A stretch of 64,000 nt of DNA from Liquidambar formosana (GCA_039720395.1 CM077834.1:4298607-4362606), one strand, 5' to 3'. Numbered from the stretch's first letter, positions 11,901-24,890 are shown. A program made the numbers and translations. The notes: a model not told the origin generated them from the sequence alone.

Positions 11901-13560
11901 AAATTTTAGTAGATAGCCTATCTAGTGGCATTTTTCTTATTCATCGAGTGCGCAATTTTATATTCAAATTTATAAAAAAAACATTGATACCCATTTGTTG
12001 ATAATAGGGGGTTAGAGGTAGGAGTAAATTCTATCGATTGTCAAATATATACATCTATATATAATGACAATTTACAAGCCACTTTAATTCCACACAAAAC
12101 AATCTTTCAAGATATTTTGTGTGCCACCTTAAGAGTCCTTAACAAGTCCTGTAACATCTACATATATATTTGTCCATTTGTTACGGTCCACTCTTGTGGA
12201 CCAATGGACTTTCTGTAACCACAACAATAGTTCCATTCTGAACGTACCACCAAGTACTTCAAAGAAAATTTGACATAGAGAAGCAAAGTTTCCCTGGTCA
12301 TATATATCATCTGTCTACAAGCTTGGCCTTAATTTGTTGCACACTTGAGTTCAGGAAAGGTTGATGACTAGGAAGGAGTTCAAGACCGTCCGATCCTAAG
12401 ATTGAGTAAAAAGACTAAAAAGCAAAGACTGCATCGTCTGGAAACTCAAAATATCAGACGGTGTAAACGCGCGATAGGCCTACAAAAGTTGTGTTGCAAA
12501 CAGAGACAGCGGCACTACTCTTGTAACATCTACATATATATTTATCCATTTGTTACGGTTCACTCTTGTCAACCAATGGATTTTCTCTAACCACAACAAT
12601 AGTTCCATTCTGAACGTACCACCAAGTACTTTAAAGAAAATTTAACATAGACAAGCAAAGTTTCCCTTGTCATATATGTCCATCCTAGCTACCAGCTTAT
12701 GTTCTATCAAAAATATATTAAAATATGCTACACAGGACAATCAAAGTTAACAAAAAAAGTTATTCAAATTCTTTACTATGAGAAATAACCTCGAATTTTA
12801 ATCGATTTGCACATATAATTAAATTTTGTAGACTAAATATATTGACTGCCTATAGCCTGGTCGACTAGTCGATGAAGGTGACTAATTTGAAAAATCAAAC
12901 CTAGAAAAGACTAAAGAATGAGTCCGTCAATGATGATGGCGTCGTTATCCCTCTTGCAAGGAGTTTTCTCAAATTCTTGACTATTACAGACATGTAATTT
13001 GAGATATGCGTTATGTCATCATATTTACGGTTTATCACACTGAATCCATTCTATCAGTTTACATTTTATCAAAAGAATGTTAAAATTTTTTAACACGCAG
13101 CAATTAAAGTTAACAATTAAAAAAAATTTGGTCAAATACTTTTGTATAAAAGAGAACATCAAACTTTAAGCCACACATTTGATAAAATCATTTTATATGT
13201 AGTGAAGTTTTGGATGTCAGACCTTTATATAATCCTTTATGCAATGATACAATAAACTAGTTAATACACCCATGAAGCATCCAAGAAGAGAGATTGTAAA
13301 TGAATTATAATGTGGTTCAAGAATTGCCCCTAGTCCCCTACGTCCATGACACCCAAAATAATAATTAACGTTAATAAAATAAATAAAATAATAATAAACG
13401 TTTCATAAGAGAATCCAATTTTATTTTGAATCGAAAAAATAAAATTGATACAATTGAAGGCCTATCATTATACTTCTGTTGCAAGTTGAAACTAATGCAC
13501 AACATTAATTTGATGGGCTAAACCTTAAGGAAGACTTGGAAGTTTTTGTTGACTTGGCAG
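11900..13560 (+). other. Upstream region of RLP pseudogene 1
   Basis: AT-rich and non-coding. 12840-13260 is homologous to 24010-24440 and 25990-26520. 13270-13610 matches 26960-27235. Relative to the RLP2 copy, about 420 bp are missing at around 13277. It also contains a ~155-bp direct repeat (12151-12306 and 12521-12680). Confidence 0.65.
12151..12680 (+). repeat. Pair of ~155-bp direct repeats
   Basis: Segments 12151-12306 and 12521-12680 begin GTAACATCTACATATATATT and agree over most of their length. The 215 bp between them carry no recognised gene. Confidence 0.85.
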
Positions 13561-13570
13561 TCTATAAGTA
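13561..13570 (+). promoter_or_regulatory. TATA-like box of RLP pseudogene 1
   Basis: TCTATAAGTA, 60 bp before the ATG. The same box, in the same context after TTGGCAGTC, lies 60 bp before the start of the second RLP copy. Confidence 0.4.
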
Positions 13571-13620
13571 CTCCCATTTTATCTTCTGCCTATTAACAAC
13601 CATTTTATCTTGAAGGAAAG

Positions 13621-16600
13621 ATGGGGTGGTTTTCGTGCCTCTGCCTCCTTATCTTTCTCTTGCATTCTCAACTTAATCGTTCATCGTCTTTCTCTCCTAT
13701 TTCTTCTTCCACCCAATTCTGCCCTTATGAGGAGAGCGTTGCCCTTCTTCAATTCAGGAACACCTTTTCCTTTCATAGTAATGCTTCTTCTAGTTATTGT
13801 GATGTATCTTATCCAAAGATGGTGTCTTGGAATATGAGTACTGATTGCTGCTCGTGGGATGGCGTCACGTGCGATGGGGTGACGGGCCACGTGATTGGCC
13901 TAGACCTCAGTTGCAGTTGGCTTTTTGGCACCATCCGTTCCAACAGTGGCCTCTTTCTCCAGCCTCACCTCCAATGGCTCAACCTCGATGACAATGACTT
14001 CAATCACTCCCGAATTTCATCCGAGTTCAGTCGATTCACGAGTTTGCTGCATCTCAACTTCTCATTCTCTGTATTTTCTGGTCTTATTCCATTAGAAATC
14101 TCCTACCTGTCCAAGTTGGTTTCACTTGATCTCTCTTGGAATAGGAATTGTCAATTAGAAACACGAAGTCTGAAAAGGCTTGTTCAAAACCTAACTGAGT
14201 TAAGAGAACTTTATCTCAACAGAGTAAACATGTCTTTGGTTAAACCTAGTTCCTTGATGAATCTGTCTTCTTCTTTGACGTCTCTTGATCTGAGTGAATG
14301 TATGTTGCAAGGGAAATTCCTTAATAACATTTTTCACCTACCAAACCTGCAGACACTCAGGTTAAACAACAACTCTGATCTCACTAGTTATTTGCCAAAG
14401 ACTAACTGGAGCAGTCCCCTCAAGAGTTTGGATCTCTCTTACACGAGTTTCTCAGGAGAAGTACCTGTTTCAATCGGTAATTTAAAGCATTTGAATTACT
14501 TGGATCTCTATGGTTGTGAATTCTCTGGGTCAATTCCAGAATCCCTTGGAAACCTTACTCAAATCACTCATTTGGGCCTCTATTCCAAAAACCATTTCAT
14601 CAGTGAAATCCCATCATCACTGTCAAACCTTGGGCAACTCACTTATTTGAGACTCTCAGGCTTCAATTTCAATGCCTAGTTTCCAGCCTCAGTTGCCAAC
14701 TTGACACGCCTTGTTACATTGTACCTTTCAAATAATACTTTTTGGGGTCCCATTCCTCCCCTAGTTCATCCAAATTTAGCATACCTTGACTTGCATGTCC
14801 TATAACTCACTTAATGGGACAATTCCATCTTGGATGTTTACTCTACCATCATTGGCGTTCTTGGACCTCAGTCATAACAAGCTCTCTGGCCAAATTCCTG
14901 AATTCCAAATATAATTCATTAGAGGTAGTCTATTTCAATAATAATGAGCTACAAGGCCCAATTCCAAGGTCATTTTTTCAATTGAACCTCACTGTTCTTT
15001 CACTCTCATCAAATAATTTCAGTGGGATTTTGGAGGTAGACGAGTTTTTAAAGCTCAAAAATCTAGAAGAACTTTATCTTTCATATAATAGTCTATCATG
15101 GAGCACCACCACCAACGTCAACTCTACCTTGCCCAAACTTCTTTATTTAAGATTATCTTCCTGCAACCTAACTGAATTCCCATACTTCTTAAGAGCCCTA
15201 GAGAATTTGCAATTGCTGGACCTTTCCAACAACACAATTCATGGCGAGATTCCAAATTGGATGTGGGACTTGGGAAAGGATTCATTGTATCATCTAAATC
15301 TTTCTTCCAACTTGCTGACAGGTATAGTGCAACTTCCATGGAAGTATCTTCTGTAACTTGACCTTCACTCCAACTTGTTTCAAGGACCACTTCCAATTTT
15401 ACCGCTTTCCACACTAGTTTTTTCAATCTCAAATAATCATTTGACTGGAAAGATCCCTTCTTCGACTTGCCATGTGAGTCAACTTGAAGTTCTCGATTTG
15501 TCTAACAACAGCTTGAGTGGCACAATTCCACAGTGTTTGGGAAACTTCAGTAATTCTCTTTCAGTGTTGGATTTGCGAATGAATAGTTTTCATGGAACCA
15601 TCCCTGGAACGTTTACAAAGGGCAATAGCTTGAGAACTCTTAACTTTAACAGCAATCAATTAGAAGGACGAGTGCCACAATCTTTATGCAATTGTAAAGA
15701 ATTGGAAGTTCTTGATTTGGGAAACAACAAGATACATGATACATTTCCCAATTGGTTGGATACTCTTCCACAACTACAAGTTCTTGTCCTGCGTTCAAAT
15801 AGATTCTACAGCCTCATAGGTGATTCCAAGACCAGGTTTTCCTTCCCTAAGTTGCGGATCATCGACCTCTCTCACAATGAATTCACTGGCCTTTTGCCGA
15901 AAAATTATTTCAAAAATTTGAAAGCTATGATGAATGTGGATGAAGGAAAAACTGAATTGGGAGACTACATGAGGCAACAATATTATCAAGATTCTGTGGT
16001 GGTGACGATGAAAGGGTTCGATTATAAGTTGAAGAAAATTCTAACCATCTTCACAACCATTGATCTGTCCGACAAATTCCAATGACAAATTCCGAAGATT
16101 ATTGGAAATCTTAATTCACTTAAAGTGCTCAACTTTTCACATAATAGCCTTGCAAGACAAATTCCACCATCACTAGGGAACTTGACGCAGCTTGAATCAT
16201 TAGATCTCTCTTCAAACAAGCTCGATGAAGGAATTCCTTCGCAATTAACAAATTTGACATTTCTTGCAGTCTTTAACCTTTCACATAACCATTTGGTGGG
16301 ACCGATACCTCGAGGGAAACAGTTTGATACATTTGAAAACAATTCGTACAACGAAAACTTGGGGTTGTGTGGATTTCCATTATCAAAGAAATGTGGTTAT
16401 GATGAGGCACCAGAGCCACCGCTATTGAATGAAAAAGAAGACGATTCCGAGTTTGCTGGTGCATTCGGATGGAAAGCTGTGGTGATGGGCTATAGATGTG
16501 GAATGATATTTGGCTTGATTATAGGATTTCTTATATTCTTAATTGGAAAACCTGGATGGTTTGTGAGACTTGTTGAAGGTGGGCGACACAAAAAGGTGAA

Positions 16601-16637
16601 AAGATTGAACAAGAGTGGTCATAGATGGGCAGATTGA
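13621..16637 (+). pseudogene. LRR receptor-like protein (RLP) pseudogene 1
   Basis: A single-exon gene of Cf-9/Hcr type, about 1000 codons long, a normal length for the family. In order: hydrophobic signal peptide (residues 1 to about 22), paired-Cys LRR cap with DCCSWDGVTC, many extracellular LRRs of the form LDLSxNxLxGxIP, an acidic linker (EDDSEF), one membrane helix (GMIFGLIIGFLIFLIG) and a short basic tail (KKVKR). Such proteins perceive extracellular signals at the plasma membrane together with SOBIR1-type kinases. The frame is broken: stop TAG at 14677, frameshifts near 14795 and 14905, stop TAA at 15354 and stop TGA at 16083 next to a small deletion. None is shared with the second copy. 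The start ATG follows the conserved TATA-like promoter. A functional allele in another accession is possible. Confidence 0.9.
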
Positions 16638-17445
16638 TCGCTTTCTTAGGTAAGTTATGCAAATGTTTTTAGCTTTAATGGAGTTTTAATTTCCCTAGCT
16701 TTTATAATTTGGGTATTATAAGGTCGCATTTGAATTAGTAATAATATTCATACTCGTAGTTATATTTTAGTGTTTTTAAACATCTATCATACTAGATAGT
16801 TGGATTGTTAAAACTACCAATTAGTCTTCGTCCCATAATTTTAAGGCCGTTGGTTTTTTTTTTTTTTTGGTCTAATTTCATGTCCAACAAAAAATTGTGA
16901 GTCTTTTATTTTTTGGGGGTTTAATTTTCGTTGTGTGCTCTAGGTATGTTTGTTTGTGTTTTCGTAAATGTTGTGTTTTATGCTTCAATTCATCACATTG
17001 GACTAGAAGAATAATGCTCCTGACTTGGAGTGAAATAAGGAGGCTGGGGGGACAACACTCGCAATGAGGCAATGCTGTGTTTCAATTCAGCCATTCTATT
17101 TTAGTTTTCAGAAGCAAGTCAAAGAAGAAGTTGCAGTACTCTTGTTTTTCAACCGGATAATATTGTTGGGATGCCATATTTTCCAGATTTCCTCCCACCA
17201 CCAGTCCCTGCACCAAGTCATAACAGCATTTGGAGGAAGAGGAACATGCTACATATCATGTGGACCTACCTATCTACAAGTTGTTGTATTGCTGCTCTCC
17301 ACATTTTTTGCTTGGACCTTGGGCCATAGCCGTGGAAATAGAGATTAATCCCCATGGATGCCCAAAAGGAAAACCTAGGCCTACAGGTGGTGGGGGAATT
17401 TTCAGAAAATGGCTTGGACCTTGGGCCATAGCCGTGGGATTACCA
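16638..17445 (+). repeat. 3' flank of RLP pseudogene 1
   Basis: Non-coding DNA homologous to 6594-7330, 21300-21700, 24925-25310 and 30200-30960. It has a T-run at about 16854-16868 and only five G at the position where two other copies have about 20. It ends in two 'GGAAATCC' units (about 17310-17345 and 17365-17445). Confidence 0.7.
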
Positions 17446-17847
17446 TCCAATCAAAACAAATGGGTTGAAATTGCAAACCGGAAATGCCATGCTGGGAAGC
17501 TAATCAATAATTAGTAGATTAATTTTCTCTGCCAGAAAATTTATTTTTAACATGTGATTATTGGTTGGTGGTTAAAACTAAGGCTTAAAATAAGATGATT
17601 TTCATCACTGCGCCCCATTGGAAAGCACATGTAACTCTCTTCCACGATGCATAGCTTCCCCTTCGCTCCTTGTCACTTGTCAAGTTCAAATGTACCCATC
17701 GCCCTTTTCAAGTGAGTCCCACATCATCAGGTGTGTGTCTCATAAAATTGATGGCATGACAAATTTACCAAGAGGGTGGATCTCAAATAGCTTTGAGACT
17801 CAGAAACCAGATTTTGTATACCACGAGGCTCATTCAAACCATAGCAC

Positions 17848-18078
17848 TGTTAGAACACCACTTGACCCAAAAGGTTTAAGCTGTTTGGGACGGCAATGAG
17901 TTAGAGTGAGTTGAACCGATAAACGGTATGAAGGGATAAATGAATGAGAGGAGGAGGTGTGAAGACTTGAAACCAGGATCTCCTAAAGACAAGAGCTTTA
18001 ATACCATGTTAGAACACCACTTGATTCCAAAAGTTTAAGCTGTTAGGAAATGGGTCAATAATGTATATCAAGCTAACG
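17848..18078 (-). mobile_element. TRIM-like retrotransposon relic
   Basis: Direct terminal repeats starting TGTTAGAACACCACTTGA occur at 17848 and 18007. Read on the minus strand, the right repeat is followed by TGGTATTAAAGCT (17994-18006), a tRNA primer-binding-site-like sequence. The interior is only about 120 bp. This is the layout of a terminal-repeat retrotransposon in miniature. The left repeat is degraded after about 40 bp and no clear target-site duplication was found. Confidence 0.5.
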
Positions 18079-18109
18079 CCCTTCTTGGTTCCAAAACGTT
18101 TCCAACTCT

Positions 18110-18262
18110 AGAGATTAATCCCCATGGATGCCTAAAAGGAAATCCTAGGCCTGCAGTTGGTGGGGGAATTTTCAGATAAAGGCTTGGGCCTTGGGCCATT
18201 ACCGTGGGATTATCTCTTGCTTGGGAGTTGGGATTGGGGCTTCGAAACTACTATTGTAGAAA
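18110..18262 (+). repeat. RLP-unit 'GGAAATCC' repeat, host of MITE copy C
   Basis: Carries GGAAATCCTAGGCCTGCAG, the CTTGGGCCATTACC block and the target TTGTAGAAA, where MITE copy C is inserted. The unit resumes at 18640 after the MITE. Confidence 0.7.
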
Positions 18263-18639
18263 GAGGAGGTTATTGTCATCCCTCAGACTTTCATTTACAC
18301 TTCCACTTAACTTAAACTTTTCAAGGTTTTATAAAAAAATAAATAAATAAAAGGTTTTCATGAAAATTGGTTGCGAGATCCACTAGAAAATATCATTTTG
18401 AACAAATTTGTACAATTTTTTTTTTCAAAATCTATCGTTTAAGGGGACCTTTTGACCATTTAAAGTTTCTATTTCTTCTTTACATAAATAAAGACTGTAA
18501 ATGATCAAAAACTCCAATTAAACAACGGATTTTTAAAAAACTTTCTTCTATAATTTTTTTTGTAATTTTCATAAAATCTTAAAATTTTAAAATAAATAGA
18601 GGTTACAAATAAAGTTGAGGGATGGCAATAGCCAGGCCC
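18263..18639. mobile_element. Foldback MULE-type MITE, copy C
   Basis: A 377-bp palindromic element. The 9-bp duplication is TTGTAGAAA (18254-18262) / TTGTAAAAA (18640-18648), matching at 8 of 9. The paralogous segment at 31313 reads TTGTAGAAATGGATTCTC without any element, which confirms the boundaries. It groups with copy D by its arms. No coding capacity. The 9-bp duplication with long inverted repeats points to the Mutator superfamily. Confidence 0.88.
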
Positions 18640-18710
18640 TTGTAAAAATGGATTCTCAAGTAGCCCTTCTTGGTTCCGAAACGTTTCCAGCTCATGGACA
18701 TAAAGATCAA

Positions 18711-19110
18711 GGGAACGGCTATTGCAACCCCCCATTCCTATAAGCCCACCCCCCATCCTTTAGGTTTTTAAGGTTTTGTGCAAAATATAAAAAGTTTTTA
18801 TGAAAACCGACCATAATGTCCACTAGAAAACATAATTTTGAACAACTTTGCAGAAGAAAGTTTTTCCAAAATCTATCGTTTAAATATACTTTTTAACCAT
18901 TTATAGCCTTTATTTTATTTTTTGTCAAAAAGTCTACCTAAACGATAAATTTTGGAAAAACTTTCTTCTGCAAAGTTGTTCAAAATGATGTTTTCTAGTG
19001 GAAATCACAGCCGGTTTTCATAAAAACATTTTATATTTTGCATAAAACCTCAAAAACCTAAAGGATGGGGGATGGGCTTATAGGAATGGGGGGTTGCAAT
19101 AGCCGTTCCC
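18711..19110. mobile_element. Foldback MULE-type MITE, copy B
   Basis: A 400-bp near-perfect palindrome with ends GGGAACGGCTATTGCAAC / GTTGCAATAGCCGTTCCC and a perfect 9-bp duplication AAAGATCAA (18702-18710, 19111-19119). Arms of about 180 bp flank a short loop at about 18890-18930. It has the same arm type as copy A at 32279. Confidence 0.95.
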
Positions 19111-19219
19111 AAAGATCAATACCAATGGATGGAAGGATGAAAATCCTAGGCCTGCAGGCAGTGGGGGATTTTCAAGAAAAAGGCTTGGGCCTTGGGCCAT
19201 ATTTGTGGGATTTTATCTT

Positions 19220-19617
19220 GAGGGTTTCTATTGGCACCCCAAGACTTGTTTTTCATCCCCCACTTATTTTACATTTTAACATTTTACGAAAGATATAAAA
19301 GGTTTTCATAAAAACTGATTGCTTAATTTAATAGAAAACATTATTTTGAACAACTTTTTAGGAGAAAGTTTTTTCAAAATCTATCGTTTAAGTAGAAGTT
19401 TTTGCAATTTATAGTCTTCTCGTCATAAATGACTAAAAAGTCCACTTAAACGATAGATTTTGGAAAAAATTTCTTTCAAAAAGTTGTTCGAAATGATGTT
19501 TTCTAATAGACAACGCGATTAGTTTTTATAAAAATCTTATATATTTTTTATAAAATCTTAAAATATAAAATAAGTGGGGGATGAAAAGCAAGTCTTTAGG
19601 TGCCAATAGAGGCCTCC
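19220..19617. mobile_element. Foldback MULE-type MITE, copy E
   Basis: A 398-bp palindrome with a perfect 9-bp duplication TTTTATCTT (19211-19219, 19618-19626). The outer arms begin GAGGGTTTCTATTGGCACC and differ from copies A-D, while the inner core is shared. It is inserted in the TTATCTTGCTTGGGA part of a 'GGAAATCC' unit. Confidence 0.94.
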
Positions 19618-19626
19618 TTTTATCTT

Positions 19627-20240
19627 GCTTGGGAATGGGGACTTCAAAACTATTATTGTAGAATTGGATGCTTGAGGATTTTTTTATGCTTATTTGATCA
19701 ACTCATCATTGGAAACCAAGCAGTTTAAACTTTTGAGGTCTAAGTGGTGTTCTAACTTCTAACGGACATTATACAACCTACACCCCTAACCCGCAAATTA
19801 AAATTTCATGTTCAAGCCCACCCAATTTCCCACTTAAATTATATCCCTTGTAAGCACCATCCTCGTATAATGGAAGATCTTTTGAAATTTGTCACTAATA
19901 CTTTTATCAATACGGCAAGAGAACTTGGACCATTTTATGAAACATTTTAGATAGGGGTGGAAATTTTTGATGAATCTGATTGGAAAATATTGTTAGGTCG
20001 ATATGCACGTGGCCGGAGGACTCATTGGAGTGCCACTCGGACGCTTGATTCACGGTTTATAAAATTATAAGAGACTTGTGGAAGCGTGTGGTAGGGGTGG
20101 AGAAAAAGGTGTCAATTAATAATTAATAAACAACTAAAGGTATGAATGATCAAGATTTTACTTGATAATAAATGGAGATAAGTCTTTCCCACTCCCGCCC
20201 TCTGGGTCTGGTAAGAGAGAGGGCGAATGAGGTAGTCAAA
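19627..20240 (+). other. Intergenic, duplicated RLP-cluster DNA; no gene
   Basis: Includes the end of the 'GGAAATCC' unit interrupted by copy E, an inverted fragment of the TRIM terminal repeat (about 19717-19760) and a segment (19900-20060) matching 9720-9840. No coding signal. Confidence 0.6.
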
Positions 20241-20269
20241 ACTAGCATAGCACTACCTTGTTTGGCAGG

Positions 20270-20534
20270 CCTTTCATTTTTATGTGAAGCAATGTCAAAG
20301 TTTATATTTAATCAATGTGGGATGTGTCATTTTTGTAACATTTCCCCTCACGATTAGGCCTAGCAAGATTGAAATGGGATTGCCACGTAGACAACAAAGA
20401 TGGGTTCATACTCTAATACCAAGTTAAGATTCTAACCTAAAATCCTAAGTTAACAAGTGGAGGGCTCAATCAAGTATATGAAGTAATATTAAAATTTATA
20501 ATTAAGCAATGTGAAATGTGATATTTTTGCAACA
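20270..20534 (-). mobile_element. TRIM-like retrotransposon, second family
   Basis: The right terminal repeat (20422-20534) and the left one (ending at 20340, start unclear) share about 60 bp ending in TAACA/CAACA. On the minus strand a TGGTATTAGAG primer-binding site abuts the right repeat, and a purine tract GAGGGGAAA abuts the left one. The interior is only about 81 bp with no coding capacity. The left repeat is partly unrecognisable. Confidence 0.55.
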
Positions 20535-20539
20535 GGATG

Positions 20540-23045
20540 CACACTTGGTAATAGTGTTCTCAGGTGTAATGGAAGACTAGATCTGAAATTTGGATGATTA
20601 GTGGTAGGACTTAGATGACAATCTTTTTGACTGACAATCTTTGACACTCTGCCTATATGATTATATAGTTTTTTAGGTACCCAAATCGTAAAACATGTAC
20701 TGTATATAATTTTTCTGTAATCAGAAGTTTGTACATATAGTAGCAAAGAAAAAGAATTGGGAAACGGCGTGATTCTAGCAGCACAGTTGAATTTGAGTGC
20801 GATTAGTGTAGTCTACATCTTAATTGGGTAAGGTTCCAACAGATGTATCATAGCGTTTCATTGTTTATTAAAAATTGTCACTCTTGATGCCATCTCCGAT
20901 CTGTTACGTACAAATTGTCTCATCTTCTCCCCAATTGATGCCATCTCCAATCTCTTAAGAATTGTCACTCCAATGCCACTTTTCATAAGTATTTGCATTT
21001 TCATCATAAGTCCTTGTATTTTTGTAACAATATATCCACTATAGATTCTCTTGCTAATGGAGTAGGAACAAGTGAACTTACTAATTTTTTTTGATTTATT
21101 GTATTTGGTGCAGTTTTTCACTTTAACTGCATCGTGCAAAGGCTGTCGGATAAGTGACACATTACAAGGGGAAGGCAGGAACGGTTGAGATTCGTTTCAT
21201 TAGCAGCTCACGGCGTTGTGTAGCTCACGTGGCAAATTCCTCTCTCAAATCCCAGCCGTTCCTGTCTTCCCCTTGCAACGTGTCGCTCATCTGACAACAT
21301 CATATCTATTTTTTTTATGTATCCTTCATCATATTCGACTACATGATCGAATAATACTCCTAACTTGGAGCAGAATAATGAGGCTCGGACAACACTCACA
21401 GTGTGGTTGTGCTTTGTTTCCACCATTCTATTTTGGTTTGCAGTGGCATGATAAAGAAGATGTGCACTCCAATTTTTCAATATTGGAGTGCACATTCAGC
21501 TAAGTCACACCTAATGCGTGGAGCAAGTCATAGGAGTATATGTGGAGGAAGAGGAATTGAACATTTTACATTCAGCTAAGTTATGATATCATGTAGACCT
21601 ATGTAGAGTTGTATTGTTTCAAGTTGTTGCCGTTGTTGTTGTTATCTTATATTTTAGCTAGAATTTGATAAACAATATATTTCCATATTTATATGTGCCT
21701 ACTTCATCAGGCTTATTTGTACGCGTAGGGTACTGGATACCACGAATTCGAAGCTGATCCAAGCCATCTAAAGCCAAATCTTTTAATTTATTTCTTGAGA
21801 ATTTCTGGGTTATGAATTTATGGTTAGTTGGTGGTAATTAAGAAAAATATTAACGCTTAAAATAAGAAAATTCACACCGTTGCCACGCGTCGCTGAAAAA
21901 ATCCATGAAATTTCTTCCATGAGATATTGCATTTATTTGAATTCTCCTAAGGAAGACTCCAGGAATTTACCATAGCGCAAAGCCCTTCTAGGTTGGTTCC
22001 AAAACGTTTCCAGCTCATGGACATAAACACATATAACAAAGGTTGCCTAAAAGGAAATCCTGGGCCTGCTGGCGGCGGGGTGAATTTTCAGAAAAAGGCT
22101 TGGGCCTTTGGGCCATAATATTCGTGTGGAGGAACGATTGGAGTGCCACTCGGAAAGAGAATGACCTCTTAGACCCTTCATTAATGGTTTACCGGAGACT
22201 TCTTGGAAAGCGTGTGACCCATGTGGAAAAAAAGGCGTCAATCAAAATCTCCAAACGTATTGATTGGATTAAACGTGTTGATTGGGATAAAAGTAATGTA
22301 CAACGGATGCACTCATGCAGTCATGCACCATACCTATTAGCGTCGGTCTCACGATCAATTTAGATTACTTTAGTTTTGTCGTTGTCAATGGGCATATCCA
22401 TTCAACAAGCCAAGATGATTTCGAGGTAATTGCCATTGTTGTGACCTGTGAAAAGAAAAGTCATCAAAAAAGCGTATGTGCCACTTTAGAGTAGGAAGAT
22501 GAGAACTTAATTAGTAAATTTTTTATTTATTTATTAGAGTTTGAAACAATGAAATGCTATGAAAAAACGTAAAATGAATGCATTCCTGTAAGGTCTTGGT
22601 ACTGATAGAGAAGGTGTTAATATGAAAATGAACCGCCAGATTATTATTATTATTTGTTATTAAATGACACTTTAAATTGAGATTTCTTTGGTTAGGTGAT
22701 TTTGGAATCTTTTTTTTGGGATTTCTTATCTTGTTTTTTTCTAAAATAAAAAATTAGATATTTAGAATGATATAATCCAAAATCATATGACATCATAATT
22801 ATGTGCCACATTTGGTTCTAGATTTTGTTAGCAAAAATATAAAATATAAAAAATTATACTTTTTTTTTTTTTTTTTTTTTTTTGGGTAGATAATGAAAAA
22901 TTGGAAGAAGATATTTTATATTTTATATTGTCATTTCATATTCTTTTCTCATTTTTTAATTTACGCTTGGTAAATAAAATAAATTTCATCACCCGTCAGA
23001 TCCTACATTTGAGTTGAGATTGGGAGCACATGCTCTTAGTATGAT
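20540..23045 (+). other. RLP-less copy of the cluster unit; no gene
   Basis: 20868-21070 matches 9240-9480 and 10405-10480. 21300-21720 matches the RLP 3' flank. 21740-22130 matches 7960-8290, including a 'GGAAATCC' unit. 22110-22700 matches 9800-10660, including the empty Tourist site near 22168. 22700-23045 is AT-rich with a T-run at about 22859-22883. No RLP coding sequence is present. Confidence 0.65.
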
Positions 23046-24890
23046 GGGGGGGGGGGGGGTAAGACCTTGGGAAGACTACTTGGACTTTCCATTGACTTGG
23101 CAGTCTATTAATAGTACCCATATCCACGTAACCTTCTGCCTCAACCAAATTATTCCATTCATTTCTTCAGTTTTTTGGCATCTTAAAGAATAAATGAAAA
23201 AAAAAAAATGGAAATCCCTCCAAAGCATCAGAGGTTCATTTCGACTTCTAACATTTCTTACTGTGGCTTATTAGACATAATTGTTTGGTAAAAAAAATTT
23301 GCAAAATGGAGTAAGAGGTTTTGCTCACTATTGCGCACTGATTGTCGCCTTTGTGGTTACTGGAACAATCGAAAAATCCCCATAATTTTCAGTTGGTGGG
23401 AAATCCTCTTGATTAGTCTTCACAGAGGACCCAAAGGAATTTAATTGTAGCATAACCCCTCTCTTGGTTCCAAAATGTTTCCAACTCATGAATATAAGGT
23501 GGCATAAACTAATTATGGCCCATCAACTCATTCATCCTGGCCGTTCAATTGTCTGGCCATGCTTGTAAGACCGTGGTTAATTAATATAGCCACAGTTTAG
23601 GGACAAATGATAAAGTGAAATGAAATTCAAGTACTAATATCTCTCTACAAAAACAAAATTTATGTTAACTTTTTACATATATGTGCTCAAATATTCAAAT
23701 TAATTAGTTTGTTTATTTCAAACAACGACGATTAAATGCAATGCAAATTTCTTGTAAATTACACTAAAGACTAAGGAAGATGACTTCATAGCCTATAGAG
23801 ACTTGCTGCAACCCTACTCATGTTATTTCAGCTTAACGTGCAAAAGTGGAAAAGCTAAAGACATGAATTTTGTTTACACGGCATGTAGTCGTCTTGTCTA
23901 ATCCACAACCCAAAAATATATTGATCCAAAGCATGACCCTAACACTAACAAAGTATGGGTCCACCTGGAACGGGTATTACCCTCACTTTAAACTTTACAA
24001 GCTAATTAAACTGACTAGACGTATAGCCTGGTTGACTAGTCCATGAAGTTGACAAATTTGAAAAATCAAATCAAACCTAGAAAAAACTGAAAAATAAGTC
24101 CGTCAACAATGGTGGCATCATTGTCCCTCTTGCAAGGAGCTTTCGCAAATAATTGGCTATTACAGACATGTAACTTAAGATATGTGTCATGTCATCATAT
24201 TTACCAAATTGAATCCATCCTATCAGTTTACGATCTTTCAAAAGTATGTTAAAATGCGCTAATGTGCGGAAATTAAAGTTAATAAAAAATTTGGTCCAAT
24301 ACTTTTTGTATAAGAAAGAACATTGAACTTTAATCCACGCATTTGATTAAACACTTCGTCATTTTATATATAGCAAAATTTTGTTTTTGGGACCTTTATA
24401 TGAACTCCATCCAATGATAAAAAAATAAAAAATAAAAAACCCGTTAATACACCCATGAAGCATCATAACTGTTCCCTTGGAAATATATCTATTAGGTAAA
24501 GAGTAAATTTTCATTTTATTTAACCCGCTAAAAGAAATATATCCAATCAGATTACAGTGACAATTAGATTCAATTCCTCTGTTTGATGAAGCTAAAAAAT
24601 ATAAAAATAAAAGAAGCATATTTATATCCTAGAAATATCTATATAAAAAAAATGTAATTTAGGTCATAGCGTTGCTCCGAAGACAAAGTCTTTGATTGTG
24701 GAATCTATACCTGATATTGATTGCTCTATCAATTTATCCGTCAACTTGACTCTAGGGTGTGGAAACACCTTCAATCGATCAGTCCAATCCATTTATGGGA
24801 AATACTTTTTCAATCACAATCCATGGCTCCTAAAGTCCAACACGTAAATTTCAAGTAAGAAAATTCTACATGGAAATAAAAGCAGGTGGA
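23046..24890 (+). other. RLP upstream-type DNA without its ORF
   Basis: A G14 run (23046-23059) precedes about 140 bp resembling the RLP proximal promoter (GACTTGGCAGTCTAT, CTTCTGCCT). 23920-24890 resembles the RLP2 upstream region at 25490-26950. The expected RLP ORF is missing: sequence goes from the upstream block (24840) to the 3' flank (24925) in under 100 bp. No other gene was found. Confidence 0.6.

Noticed and set aside
15124..16464. Minus-strand ORFs across RLP pseudogene 1
   Set aside because: Shadow frames of the LRR sequence on the + strand.
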